Shown: positions 47,101 through 58,589, counted from the first letter of the stretch. The stretch is DNA of 64,000 nt from Nematostella vectensis (GCF_932526225.1 NC_064047.1:8917994-8981993); one strand, 5' to 3'. A program made the numbers and translations. The notes: generated by a model from the sequence alone, not told the origin.

Positions 47101-50100
47101 GGGGTGGTGTCATGAGTTTCCCATGTGCCACTGTGTACCCAATAATCCGCCATTAGAGGAGAGACAAAAGCTATCAATTAAAGAGATGGTGTCATGAGTT
47201 TTCCATGGGCCACTGTGTACACAATAATCCACCATTAGAGGAGAGACAAAAGCTATCAATTAAAGGGGTGGTGTCATGAGTTTTCCATGGGCCACTGTAC
47301 ACAATAATCCACCATTAGAGGAGAGACAAAAGCTATCAATTAAAGGGGTGGTGTCATGAGTTTTCCATAGGCCACTGTGTACCCAATAATCCACCATTAG
47401 AGGAGAGACAAAAGCTATCAATTAAAGGGGTGGTGTCATGAGTTTTCCATGGGCCACTGTACACAATAATCCACCATTAGAGGAGAGACAAAAGCTATCA
47501 ATTAAAGAGGTGGTGTCATGAGTTTCCCATGGGCCACTGTGTACCCAATAATCCGCCATTAGAGGAGAGACAAAAGCTATCAATTAAAGGGGTGGTGTCA
47601 TGAGTTTTCCATGGGCCACTGTGTACCCAATAATCCACCATTAGAGGAGAAACAAAAGCTATCAATTAAAGAGGTTTTGTCATGAGTTTTCCGTGGGCCA
47701 CTGTGTACCCAATAATCCACCATTAGAGGAGAGACAAAAGCTATCAATTAAAGGGGTGGTGTCATGAGTTTTCCATGGGCCACTGTACACAATAATCCAC
47801 CATTAGAGGAGAGAAAAAAGCTATCAATTAAAGGGGTGGTGTCATGAGTTTTCCATGGGCCACTGTGTACCCAATAATCCGCCATTAGAGGAGAGACAAA
47901 AGCTATCAATTAAAGGGGTGGTGTCATGAGTTTTCCATGGGCCACTGTGTACCCAATAATCCGCCATTAGAGGAGAGACAAAAGCTATCAATTAAAGAGA
48001 TGGTGTCATGAGTTTTCCATGGGCCACTGTGTACCCAATAATCCGTTATTAGAGGAGAGACAAAAGCTATCAATTAAAGGGGTGGTGTCATGAGTTTTCC
48101 GTGGGCCACTGTGTACCCAATAATCCACCATTAGAGGAGAGACAAAACCTATCAATTAAAGGGGTGGTGTCATGAGTTTTCCGTGGGCCACTGTGTACCC
48201 AATAATCCACCATTAGAGGAGAGACAAAAGCTATCAATTAAAGGGGTGGTGTCATGAGTTTTCCATGGGCCACTGTACACAATAATCCACCATTAGAGGA
48301 GAGAAAAAAGCTATCAATTAAAGGGGTGGTGTCATGAGTTTTCCATGGGCCACTGTGTACCCAATAATCCGCCATTAGAGGAGAGACAAAAGCTATCAAT
48401 TAAAGAGATGGTGTCATGAGTTTTCCATGGGCCACTGTGTACCCAATAATCCGCCATTAGAGGAGAGACAAAAGTTATCAATTAAAGGGGTGGTGTCATG
48501 AGTTTTCCGTGGGCCACTGTGTACCCAATAATCCACCATCAGAGGAGAGACAAAAGCTATCATTTAAATGGGTGGTGTCATGTGTTTTCCGTGGGCCACT
48601 GTGTACCCAATAATCCGCCATTAGAGGAGAGACAAAAGCTATCAATTAAAGGGGTGGTATCATGAGTTTTCCATGGGCCACTGTGCAAAGGGCTGGGGAT
48701 GATGAGGGATAGACCCCGCGCCCCTTGAGAGAAGGATGGAGCGGATATGGGAAAGGAAGCAAGCCCCACCTCTCCTTCCTTCTCCCTGGCGCGCGCCTCG
48801 TCTCCATCTCTATTATTTATCCAATTTTTTGGGCTTGTTACGCAGGATAACCTAGGATAGAAAACACCGCAGTTCGACCATAGGGATGGCCCATGGGAAG
48901 CACAATGAGCAATGCACAAGCTACATCCGCAACTGAATTAATGTCGGAGGATTATTATAGCATCGAAAACATAGAACGCCGCGCACGTCGGATTTGTGCG
49001 CGCGCCGATCTCAACGTAAATTCCAACTACGCTTTCAACTACGTGGCTAGCCCAATTTTTCGTTGCTGGAACGTCGATGACGACGCACGCGCAAACCTAA
49101 CATCCGCGGCGTTCTATGTTTTCGCGTGCTTAAGGTCCCTGTTTACAAATATATATATTTCAGGATCAAGGGTTCGTTGAGAACTTTCAGGATAGCTGTG
49201 GAGGCCTGGTTGGCTGGGTTGAAGACATGACGAGGGATTCCTTCACGGCCTTCACTGAGGGGTGGGGCCTATATGCGGAGTACCCCCTTATTGCCCAAGA
49301 CACCGACGTATACCGGAACGAACCCCTGCAGCGCTACGGCATGCTCAAGTGGCAGGTACAAATGACCACAGGGATCCCAATAGTTTAAGTGCGTTTCCTG
49401 TTTTGAGGGGTATAGTCAGAGGGCGAGGAGGAATGTCATACTTGGATATACACCTATTTCAAAATACGTTGTCAGTGCAAATGGCAAATGACGATTGCCA
49501 TTGACAGTGTTCTCACCCAAAACTACAATGGCACTCTATATATTTCGCACTCCTTATATTTCAATGAAAGCAGGAAAATGTGAAAACGTCATGCGATACG
49601 TTTACTAACTCTCTACTCTTAGGAGTAATTATACCTACAAGCAGTGATATGTCTTACAACTACTATTTGCCATTCGCCATTTGCACTGACAACATTAATT
49701 TATATAGGTGTATGCAGCTTAGCTATTCCGATTTACGAAGTGAAGCCATTGTGCTAATGTTATACCAATTTACGGCTCAAGGGAATTTGTTGCGTCATAT
49801 TTTATTGCAATTTACAACTTCAAGGAAAGCCATTGCTACCCCTACTAAGTTGAACGGAAATGTTACATTTCAAGGGCTTATTTCCAAAAGAATTTTAGGT
49901 AATTTCGATGGAATTTGATAAATAAAGTGCAAAAATTTGTTTTTAGGTTGTCTCAATATTGAATGAAAACATGAACAAAGGTTTTGATAACTTACACTTT
50001 CTGACAAAATAATTCATCTTCTTTTAGATTTGGCGAGCACTTCGACTAATTGTCGACACCGGCCTCCATCACCGAGGAATGACACGACAAGAAGCCTTAC

Positions 50101-50498
50101 AGAAGTTCGCACAATACGCATGGACAACAGGTGATACCGCTGAAAAAGAGCTCACCCGTTACCAAAGCAACCCTGGACAAGCGACCGCATACATGATTGG
50201 CCAGCGGCACATAATACGACTGCGGGAGCATGCGCAGAGTGAGTTGGGAGACATGTTTAATTTAAAGGATTTACATTTTGAGATTTTGTCTCAAGGGACA
50301 TCACCATTGAGTTACTTGGATGCGTATATACGCAATTACGTGGAGTGTGTAAAGAATAAAATGCCTAGCTGCGGAATGAAGGATCTCCCGGCACAGGAAA
50401 AGCCACAGGTCAAGGACAGTACAAAGACAGAAAAGAAAAGAAAAGACTTTGTAGATTTAAGGAAGATTGCAAAACCCAAACGCAGGCAATATATCTAA
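35162..50498 (+). CDS. DUF885 family protein, membrane-anchored putative zinc hydrolase
   Basis: Exons: 35162-35187 (tentative first exon), 40727-41481, 41927-42104, 43923-44181, 44760-44984, 45631-45885, 49164-49355, 50028-50498 (TAA 50496). The model is 786 residues; starting at the internal ATG 40743 gives 772. A single hydrophobic segment near residues 20-42 (TIFTITIVCGIGVIFLITGI) looks like a type II signal anchor, so the bulk is probably extracellular or lumenal. The family hallmark HEARPGHHTQ is at 557-566 and FTEGWGLYAE follows with Glu at about 598; together they look like an HExxxGH-type metal site with a downstream Glu ligand. The C terminus carries the family's GQRHIIRLREHAQ and ends in a basic Lys-rich tail. 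DUF885 is mainly prokaryotic; biochemical function in animals is unknown. Exons 2-8 are very secure, the first exon is not. Confidence 0.9.
36969..37168. mobile_element. MITE copy 2 of the GGGCGCG family
   Basis: Same ends and core as 11674-11875 (ccggaatggaatgaaggcca, ctacctgtagcagaatgact). It lies in the first DUF885 intron. Confidence 0.82.
37258..37500 (-). mobile_element. Probable non-LTR retrotransposon 3' end with (ATA)n tail
   Basis: An AATAATAATA run followed by aactttattcactctttatt and unique sequence is the usual look of a reverse-oriented LINE 3' end. No coding region remains. Confidence 0.4.
40130..40375. repeat. CTCGGTTACTTCTCGGGTG minisatellite
   Basis: About 12-18-bp units built from ctcggttacttctcgggtg, related in word content to the arrays at 2395 and 33655. 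Confidence 0.8.
42225..43550 (-). mobile_element. Decayed Polinton/adenovirus-protease-type element inside a DUF885 intron
   Basis: On the minus strand, separate open pieces appear. About 43530-43150 encodes a piece with VLGAMLASIGVPLLMSALSG. About 42900-42690 encodes a Pro- and Lys-rich piece. About 42720-42225 encodes an adenain-like cysteine protease (VNLDDSRGAGAQWVCYR, then CGYWCLYYLL around the catalytic Cys). Breaks: stop codons between pieces, a stop after YFDSF, and Gln where the catalytic His is expected. I assign it by remembered resemblance to Polinton/Maverick accessory genes; no polymerase or integrase is present. A second insertion seems to interrupt it at about 42915-43080. Confidence 0.65.
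42915..43080 (-). mobile_element. Probable non-LTR retrotransposon 3' tail
   Basis: Starts with a short (GATA)n run followed by tgtttatttaacctttagcag, resembling microsatellite-tailed LINE 3' ends read in reverse. It separates two protein-coding pieces of the decayed Polinton-like element. Boundaries are guesses. Confidence 0.35.
43835..43905. repeat. CAT/ATC trinucleotide tract
   Basis: Imperfect (ATC)n shortly before the DUF885 exon at 43923. Confidence 0.8.
44395..44640. repeat. Dispersed repeat, second copy of the 30340 family
   Basis: gtcggttttctaaattgcct and ggattcctgcaagtttacgt align with 30340-30590. Lies in a DUF885 intron. Confidence 0.75.
46137..48690. repeat. About 32 tandem copies of an ~82-bp unit
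   Basis: Each unit carries gtcatgagttttccatgggc, ccaataatccaccattagag and aaagctatcaattaaagg. Two unit versions (gtgtacccaataatcc and the shorter tacacaataatcc) alternate irregularly, which suggests block-wise expansion. It fills most of the DUF885 intron right after the exon encoding HEARPGHHTQ. Long minus-strand ORFs here are products of the repeat. Confidence 0.96.
48960..49131. mobile_element. Small CpG-rich foldback element
   Basis: cgaaaacatagaacgccgcg at 48964 and its exact inverse ending 49124, with looser pairing outside. It accounts for the long chance ORF at 48893-49180. It ends 32 bp before the DUF885 exon at 49164. Confidence 0.7.
49451..49710. mobile_element. MITE with TA target site, related to the one at 6560
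   Basis: Left TA|cacctatttcaaaatacg and right ttaatttatataggtg|TA, with a longer inverted core (ttgtcagtgcaaatggcaaa / tttgccatttgcactgacaa type). It lies between two DUF885 exons. Confidence 0.78.
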
Positions 50499-52275
50499 AG
50501 GGATTTCTGAAGGTTGATTCATGACGCTGGCTTAGCACTGGCAAATTCAAGTTTTTTTTTTCGGCAAATTTTAAGACTTCGCAGAGATAGATATAGTACA
50601 AATCAGAGGTTAAGACCCCTTATAAGGGTTCTGGTTTGCTTATTGTCGTAAATATCCCCTGGTAGGGATTATATCACCCATAAATTGGTAGTTCCTTGTT
50701 GTTACGGAGCACCAGCACCAAAAACAAAATAGAACAAAAGCCAAAAACAAAGACCTTAGAACGAGACAATGAAATAGAGTACAAAGGCCTTGAGCAACAA
50801 AAACAAAGCTCTCCGTAACACCAAGAAATACCCCATTTGAGGGTGATACTTGGATATGTAGTGTTCTAGTAGTAAAGATCCCCTGAGGACGCAAGGGGAG
50901 GGGCAATGCCTCCATGGGAATTTAGGGCGGGATTGTTCGTATCGCAAAGATTCTGAGTAAGAATGGAACGAGGACTTCAGGAAATGTTTCATTGCGTAAA
51001 TTACTTTTTATATTCTTTTCCAACATCTTATCGATCTATGGTGTACTAAACTTAAAACCGGCTACTATTCAAAGAATATTTACAGCCCGATATTATTTGA
51101 CCTTTTTTGTCTTCTCCAGTCTGCATACCTACAGTATTTTTGTCACTTTTTGGGTTTTGTATTAAGTTCGTTACTGTTGATGTTTCTAAAACTGGTACGA
51201 AAGTTAGGTGTACTGCTTCTCTTCGTGTACAAAATTTTAGCCAAATCTGACATTGGAGTGAGACTGAAATGAAAGTTTTCTTATCATTCTCGGGATACCT
51301 GTGGTGTTTAAAAAGGTCGTTTTATTAATGTAAATCAGTCGTAATTGTGATAGTTCGTTCGGAAATAGAAATTGTTTAGTATTAGCCCATTCTGAAAGGG
51401 GCTACCACAAATAAAATCTTTAAAATGACATTTTAAGAGAATTTGAGCGTTTTTGCTAGTGCTTGAATGTGTTCGCGCGCTTTATGTAAATTTCGAAATA
51501 ACTGGCGCGCGTGGTTTTTCAAGGTGAATTCCCCTACGTCAAATGCCATAACATAACATAGCGTCTATTTGTTGACGAAGCTTGTTTTGTTCAACATGGA
51601 AGTGATACAGAGTTACGAGAGCGAGGGTTTGTCCCCAGAAAGCACTTTCCACAAGTACGACAAGTAGAAATCCCACGATGCGCGCGATGCTTTGCTGAAC
51701 TTATACTCGGGTAATTGGAATTTGAATAGCAGAATATTTTTACTAAACTATCACTGGTTTCTGTGATCCCTTGCTGAAATTCTTTATTGAACAGTGTCCG
51801 TTTCTAAATAAAAGAATTCAGATTGAACTGGCTAGCTAAAGCTACGTGCCTACCGTCGCAAATGATTCACAATTCACACGGTTCACACTAATTACCGAAG
51901 AAAAATAACTGTCTCATTTCTTAGAGAATTAACTGTAAACCGTGAACCGTGGGGTTTTGTCATAAAACTATGATAGCGGGACTGTTTTGTAAAGAGCTAG
52001 GTATTATACTCATGAATTTGTAACCTAATCGATATTTTCTTCAAAGAACAATTTTGGATTACGAGCTTTTGTCACGCACACGCGCCATAAATAGAGCGTT
52101 CTATAAATAACATTTCATGGAGCTTATGCCTCAGATCTTTAACAGAAGGTGTATTAGAGACACCATACAAGTTTTTATTGCCGCAAACGTTTTAAACCCC
52201 CCCCCCCTCTAGTAGTGGAATGGTTGTAATAACCCTATAGATTTACTAAAAGGAACGTTGAATATATTTTACCCC
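50499..52275. other. 3' flank of the DUF885 gene, convergent with the B4GALNT-like gene
   Basis: Contains the 3' UTR; AATAAA occurs at 51410 but is about 900 nt from the stop. No exon seen. A 32-nt A tract lies just beyond, at 52420-52446. Confidence 0.5.
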
Positions 52276-52281
52276 TTTATT
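52276..52281 (-). terminator. Candidate polyadenylation signal of the B4GALNT-like gene
   Basis: The minus strand reads AATAAA about 650 nt after the stop codon. No closer canonical hexamer was seen. Confidence 0.3.
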
Positions 52282-52931
52282 GAATAAAAAATCTTCGCCC
52301 CGTTTTTCATGATCTCCTAAATAGCTCTGGGAAATGTTCGAAACGTCGATAGAAATGTTACATGAATCTTGAGTAATTTTCATAATAATAACCATTAACT
52401 TTGAACTTAAGGCGAAATGCAAAAAAAAAAAAAAAAAAAAAAAAAACACAGTATTCTTAGGAAAATACAATCCGCGCCAAAATTCTTAATACCTCTACAC
52501 CTATTTTTGGACCAATTAGAATACCAAATAGCATTACAAGACACCCCCTCTGTTCTTGATATAAAAACCCCTCCCCCCCTGGTCCAATGTTTGTCCGATA
52601 GCAGGATGTCCACTTTCTACAATTGCCCACTTGGAATCTCAACATTGTGCAGGGGGGGGGAGGGGGGTCTCGTATGTTGGCGGGATACAAATATTTTACT
52701 CCGTTGGCAAATTTCAAAGGGTATCAAGTAGTTTTGGCGCGTATTGTACCTACTTATTTTTGTCCGACAAATGTCCTATTTTGTTGGTCCGATAATTGAA
52801 TTACCTTGTCCGCGATGCGACGGTATATTTTTGTTCGACATCCTGTCCAACATAAAACTTATCTTGTTGTCCGTCATTTTATCTTTCTTCTTGTCCATCA
52901 CTCAGTCACTTGAACTATTCTTTCCCGGAAT

Positions 52932-55900
52932 TCAGTCCGACATTTGACTTATCAAATGATCCCCAGTCCACATTCCTTTCCTTGAGTGCTGATAATGATA
53001 TATCCCATGTGTTCTTAACCTCTCATACTCCAGCCCCCCTCCGACGAGCCTTTCCATCATCTCCCAATCTTCCCCTCCCCACTTGTCCTTGAACCTTTCC
53101 TCGTTTAGCCCTCCTATGCGGTCCCAGTCAGACTTGTAAATGCCGATAATGCCGAAGCCCTGAACCTCCCATTTGCCTCGAGGATTTAGCGGGGAGTGGC
53201 CGCACCGCAGGCGAACGATGATAGGGGTGTACGCCGATCTCCCCTCGAAACAATGCTAGAAACAAAATGAAAATAGGCAATGAAATGGAAGAAAAACTAT
53301 GAATAAGCAAAGAAACACAAGCAAAGAAAGGGAAAACCCTAGTCGCGTGACTTTGTAGTGCCTGAGCCTGGTAACATTGAGCTTCACGAGTCGGGTTAGT
53401 TGGTTCTCGCCTTTGCTCCGAGGGTTTTCCCGTTATCAGACATAAGTCGTACGGCAGCTGCCTGAGGCGTCTACAATGCCGTCGACTCGACTACGTTTTT
53501 CATACTACGCTCTGATAACAGGTGACTGGCACTAAAAAATCAACGTGACTTCGCGCGCGCTCCGACTTCTGGCGCCAAAATTACAATAACAAAGAGCAAT
53601 TTAATTAAAGCTAGCGAATCAGCAATAACGTTAAGCTTATTTGCTTATTTTCATTGGAAGGTTTTAGTATTTCATAACTTTCTGCCGTGACGGCCGCAGT
53701 CATTTCTGTATTAATTTTGGCATAAGTTTGAAACTAAAAAAGCCAATGTTTTCTTAGAGCACAATACGCATGGACAACAGGTGATACCGCTGAAAAAAGA
53801 GCTCACTCGTTACCAAAGCAACCCTGGACAAGCGACCGCATACATGATTGGCCAGCGGCATATAATACGACTGCGGGAGCATGCGCAGAGTTAGTTGGGA
53901 GACATGTTTAATTTAAAGGATTTTCATTTTGAGATTTTTTTCTCAGGGACATCACCATTGAGTTACTTGGATGCGTATATACGCAATTACGTGGTGTGTA
54001 AAGAATACAATGCCTAGCTTCGAAATGAACGATCTCCCGTTACAGGAATAGCCACTGGTCAAGGGAAGCACAAAGACAGACAAGGGAAAAAGAAAAGACT
54101 ATGTAGATTTAAGGAAGATTGCAAAACCCAAACGCAGGCAATATATTTTTGAAGATTCATGACCCTGGTTTGGCACTGGCATTGGAAAGTATTTCTTAAC
54201 TTTCTGCCGTGACGGCCGCAGTCATTTCTGTATTAATATTGGCATCAGTTTGACAGTCAAAAGGTCAATGTTTTCTTAGAGCAAGTTGCCTATTTAGCAT
54301 TTTATCTGCAAGGGTGATCAGCCTGTTATATCACTGGGTGTAAGACGGATCCAGTGTTCTTCTTCCCTTTGCGTCACAGGATTCCTTAAGTTCGAGAAAA
54401 AAACATTTCCAAATAACTGCAAATGAAAGCAGGCTAGCATTGAAGGAAGAACGAGACTTCGTGTGAAGTTCATGCCTGGTGCCAATTCAAATCGCTCACA
54501 ATATTCAAACAGCGTTACAAATAGGTATACACTACAATATCTTACCTTCCTGATATCATCAAATAGCGAATAAGGCAACTCCAAATGCAAATCCACCGTA
54601 AAAATGATAGTATGCGAGTCGGTCACGGTTCGTATAGCCGCGTTAAATGACTGAACACGCGAGTATGCGCCTGCCTTTTTAATGAGCTTATATGGTGGCA
54701 GCGAGCGCTTGGATAACTCCCGCTCAATGTCCAGATCCTCGCTCTCGTAATCGTACACAATCAGGCTGACGTGCTGGTCACGCGACGAGTGGATGTAGAT
54801 GTCTTGGAGGTTGTCGAGAAAGTGGGCCATCCATCGACCTGTGGGACAGTAAGAAGTAGTAAAGCGTGATTGTTTTTGACCTAAAAAAGGTGGGGTCAGC
54901 AACTAAAGTGGAGCCTCGTAAGGCAACAGGGAAAAAAACGCAAACGCAAGCGCGACACAAGTGAGAATAGACCAAGCACCACCGCAACACAATCAAGCAC
55001 CTACCTATCTTGTGTTCCCGAGAGTTTGTGTCCTAGTTAGCCTGCTTAAAGGCGGTTCTCGGTGTTATTATCGCGGCAAACCCTCTCCTTTTGGTGATGG
55101 GGCGCCATCTTGTATTTTGAGGCGCGCGCGCTTCCTGGGGGCGTGCGCAAAAAAAAAAACCGACGCAGGGCAGGGGAAAAGGAGAGAGGAGGGAAAAAAA
55201 ACTTGTCCTAGTGAAAACCGACCTTAGATAGAAAAGGATCCTTGTACATCCGTCGCTTTCCCTGTACATCCCATGCTTTCCCTGTACTCCGATGCATTCC
55301 ATGTACATCCGATGCTTTCCCTGGACATTTGCCTTACCTTGGTTCCGTAGTGTAATAATGAGGGCTATCTTGGCCGTCCGGCTCCATTGGAGATTTTCGG
55401 GATAGCAGAAGGATTTCGAGTCTCCGAAGATGTACTGCGAGAGCACGGCATGCCTTTCTTCTCCTTTAACTGTCACATTCAGTTCCATCAGGTAGCGCGC
55501 GCCTCTCTTGGGGTCAATTTTCTTCTCTACGTTAATGATGTTGAGCATCTTGAATTTCCTACAGGAACCAGTAAAGGGGTGTAATTTATTATCATCATCA
55601 CCATCACCACCATCACCACCATCACCACCACCACCACCACCACCACCACCACCATAATCATCATCATCATCATTATATCATAATATTTAAGAGTTAGAGA
55701 CCTTGTTAAATGTAAATTGTTTATCACAAGCTTCATACTTGTTACTCAACTTTTTTCATGGAGCCCCTTCTTCAAATATCAAGGATATACTGTGGAGGAT
55801 CTGGTTATTATATATAACATCTCCCAGATCCTCCCAAACCGATACTCCTTGATATTTGAAGAAGGGTCTCCCTGGACCTCTACTAGATTCACCGCTGGCA

Positions 55901-57918
55901 GGCCATACCCTAAACACTTTGTTTTTATCAGTATCGGTGTCCCAACACCGAGGAACCCCCTCCCCCCACCTTAGGCGCACACCTGTCTTCTTACCCAGGG
56001 TACTTCTTATCCAATTGCTCAATGTACATCTCTGCAGTAATAGCCGCGTCCTTGAAATCCAGAGGGTGGTTCCTGTAGAAGTCGTACTGGTCGAAGTTCA
56101 CAACCCCTGTTTTCTCTATGGACGGGTACTGGTACACAGGGGTATTGTAGAGGCTGATGGCCTGGTGTCTACCCTCTGGGAGCTCCCCATGGGTGATGTA
56201 GCTAGGGTTGTATGGACAGGTCGGGAAGACGTCCTTTACTTCTTCGTGTTTTATGTACCTGAACGCAATGGTTATTCTTAGGGCGCGTTTTTTTACTCGT
56301 GATTCTGGAATGAATTAGAATAGAAAAAGCGCGCGTTCGTTTATCCCGCGTTCCCATTCCGGAATGGAAGGAAGGCCATTCCACCCATTCTGGTACCTGT
56401 AACAGAATGACTCGAATGCCTTTTTGAACATTCTCTACCAACCATTCCCATCTCCATTCCAGAATTATAGGAAAAAACGCGACTTTAACTGATAAAATAA
56501 TGGACCCCTTCGTTGGCGGTTCTCGTCATATAACTTTGCAGCCGCTTTTGAACTTTGTTATCTTTTTAAGAAGGTCAATCACGCCGCCATTTCACGCTCC
56601 CGCGCGATACTGACTCACTCAAAGAATTCATTCTATCGGCTAATTCAAACAAGTGACTGAGATGCTTTGAAAAAGAAATCGTTAATAAGGTAATAAACCG
56701 CAATTGTGGATTGTTATTTTGAAGTTTTCTTGCGAATAAATAAATAAACCAATGTATTTTCAATAGGAAACAATCAAAGGAGTGGTTGATCGACATTTGT
56801 GAAGGAAACGTTTAGATCTCTTGTTTGGGAGACTTGACACATCATTTTGGTTGTCCACCTTACCTTGGATTCTCATCTCCTTCCCAAAATGCCATGTGAT
56901 GATGGCGCTTTTGATCGCAGCCCATACACTCAACTGTCATCCCTGCATATATCTTTGATACTTCTCTCGGCAAGCCTTTTACCAACCTTAAAAACTCAAT
57001 TTCCACAATCGCAAAATTATCTTTTCCAGGTAATTTCCAGGCTAACTGGAAACTATCCCCACCACCACCTTGAACATGAAGAATATCCAGGAAATAAGCC
57101 TCATTCTTTGTCAGACGGATAAGCTTTGACTGCTGCTGAGGCATTCGCCTGAAGTCGTTCCGTTCAGTATACACGTAAGCCTCATTTCTATTCCCCACTT
57201 GACAGATCAACTTAGAATTTCTCGGATCGCTGTCAGTACTGAGAAAAATTTCGGAGGAGTCATCCGACGATACGGCGAATTGATACTGCCCTGTGATTGG
57301 TGGGACAATGTAGCCGAACATCCGTTGTCCGAACTCGGTCTCATTTCGCATGAGGTCTAGGCGATGGGCGACGGAGATGACATCCGGCCCTTTAGGAAAG
57401 AGCGGATACTGACATAAAACGTCTATATTTGGCGCGCAAACATGGTACCAAACGTGTAAATGAAATCCTTTTTCTAACTTTCCAATATCCTCTCTAGAAA
57501 TCTTTGTATTCCAGAAATTTGTCGAGGGCGTCTTGGGTATTTTTTTCCTTGGTCTATCTTGATGTTTAGGTGAAGTAGTGTTATTTAACGAATTTCTACC
57601 TTCTTTGCTTGTTTGATCGTTACCAATATTCTTTACGAGAGGTCCACCACTTTTGTCCATACTACCGTCGCTATCCTTTCGATTATCGAACTCTTTTCCA
57701 TACTTAAAAACCCTATGTTCGAAATTATCTACAAAAGCTCTAGCCTTTTCTATGCTTTCATGCGAAATTTTATGATAATATTGCCATTTCGGCTTTAAAA
57801 AAGAACCATTTAACACGATCATTAAAAAAAACAGTAAAAATGTTAGAAATCCTATTACTCTGAAAAACCTTTTTGGAAACATAAACAGTTTTGTTATAAA
57901 GCGCCGGACTTCAGCCAT
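52932..57918 (-). CDS. B4GALNT3/4-like: Beta-1,4-N-acetylgalactosaminyltransferase 3/4-like, PA14 plus CHGN domains
   Basis: Exons: 57918-56864, 56258-55995, 55558-55338, 54838-54546, 53255-52932 (TGA 52932-52934), 718 residues. A type II transmembrane segment lies at about 18-36 (VIGFLTFLLFFLMIVL), then a Ser/Lys/Pro-rich stem. About 150-310 is a PA14-type domain (GYIVPPITGQYQFAVSSDD). The last three exons form the CHGN transferase domain: LIVYDYESEDLDIE, the DxD-equivalent TVDLHLELP, GFGIIGIYKSDWDRIGG, WGGEDWEMMERL and the terminal HYQHSRKGMW. Family knowledge: these Golgi enzymes add beta-1,4-GalNAc to GlcNAc to make LacdiNAc. It is shorter than the roughly 1000-residue vertebrate proteins. 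An in-frame upstream ATG at 57972 would add 18 residues; I prefer 57918 because of the anchor position. Confidence 0.92.
53651..53760. repeat. Left direct repeat flanking the DUF885 exon copy
   Basis: Contains tttctgccgtgacggccgca and ends in caatgttttcttagagca. It recurs at 54180-54285 with a few substitutions and small indels. Confidence 0.88.
53758..54172 (+). pseudogene. Broken copy of the last DUF885 exon inside a B4GALNT-like intron
   Basis: The sequence is near-identical to 50088-50535, starting mid-exon at gcacaatacgcatggac and running past the stop region into the 3' UTR. Breaks: an extra A in the run after GCTGAAAAA, an in-frame TAG replacing GAG after GCGCAGAGT, and small indels near the end. 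It has no start, splice acceptor or open frame. It lies antisense in the intron between the exons at 54546 and 53255, and is flanked by about 100-bp direct repeats. Confidence 0.93.
54180..54285. repeat. Right direct repeat flanking the DUF885 exon copy
   Basis: Second copy of the 53651-53760 sequence, same orientation, directly after the copied 3' UTR. The arrangement repeat-copy-repeat looks like one unit of an unequal tandem duplication. Confidence 0.88.
55235..55325. repeat. Four copies of a ~24-bp unit
   Basis: ctttccctgtacatccgatg-type units, directly after a B4GALNT-like exon donor (55337). Confidence 0.85.
55585..55680. repeat. CAC/ATC trinucleotide microsatellite
   Basis: (ATC)n(ACC)n(ATC)n tract just upstream, on the transcribed strand, of the exon at 55558. 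Confidence 0.93.
55759..55872. repeat. 114-bp hairpin
   Basis: gagccccttcttcaaatatc and gatatttgaagaagggtctc pair, and the inner arms (gaggatctggt, ccagatcctc) also pair. Probably a tiny MITE. Confidence 0.75.
56281..56483. mobile_element. MITE copy 3 of the GGGCGCG family
   Basis: Same ends and core, with TTA directly left and close to the right end. It sits 22 bp outside exon 56258-55995 of the B4GALNT-like gene, next to its acceptor. Confidence 0.82.
56571..56797. repeat. Dispersed repeat shared with 19957-20175, copy 2
   Basis: Same orientation and order of words as copy 1 (gtcaatcacgccgccattt, ttgaagttttcttgcgaata). Lies in the first B4GALNT-like intron. Confidence 0.85.
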
Positions 57919-58473
57919 GTTCTTTGTTGAACGAGAGACGTCACCGTCCACTTGCAAATGTGTATGTGGCACTTTCGCGTCACCATAGATACTAATGCGT
58001 CACAACGCTTGACACCCCAAACTATGTCAAAATTATATCCATCCAGTATTTTTAAAAAGGGATTAAATAGAAGTTATAAGTCAGGCCGATTTCCAGCTAG
58101 AACATCTGTAAGACGCGATTCGTCTGGCCCCTATTTCAATTTGTGAAGAGAGAAATCGCGCTCAACAAATTTACCCTCTTTGCATAGCGTTTTTTAAAAT
58201 CTTATTATTCTTTGGAGGATTACAATTCTTTAAAGGTTATATTAAAATCGCCGCCTTATCATCCAATTAAACCCTTATTGAATTATGATTTTATCAAGAT
58301 ACCTCAGTCTAGCACAACACAGGTTTTTCTTTGGCTGTTTAGGGGATGTAATTAAAAAAACGTATTTCGCAGAGTGAGGAATATTACGAGTATATAGAAA
58401 CGGTATCCGGTCAACTCGCCACCATAGCCAACTCGCCCCATAGTGTGTGCCTGTTTTGTAGGAATTGAGTAGC

Positions 58474-58589
58474 AACTGCAGAATACCCGTCCACAAAGAG
58501 TTAACAATGAGACTTCACACCTCGATTTCTATAGAACGAGGCAGTAAATACAAGGAAAATGCAAATAAGTGGACGGGTATTCTGCAGTT
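58474..58589. repeat. Inverted repeat, 20-bp perfect arms
   Basis: aactgcagaatacccgtcca and tggacgggtattctgcagtt, 76 bp apart. Confidence 0.75.

Noticed and set aside
46137-48690. CRISPR-like look of regular repeats
   Set aside because: Units are contiguous with no unique spacers, in a eukaryotic intron.
46163-48919. Minus-strand ORFs with repeated peptide (SPLMVDYW, GTQWPTE)
   Set aside because: Translation of the 82-bp minisatellite; no gene context.
48893-49180. 96-codon plus-strand ORF before a DUF885 exon
   Set aside because: Most of it lies in the CpG-rich foldback element at 48960-49131 and it runs through the real acceptor at 49163 in the wrong frame.
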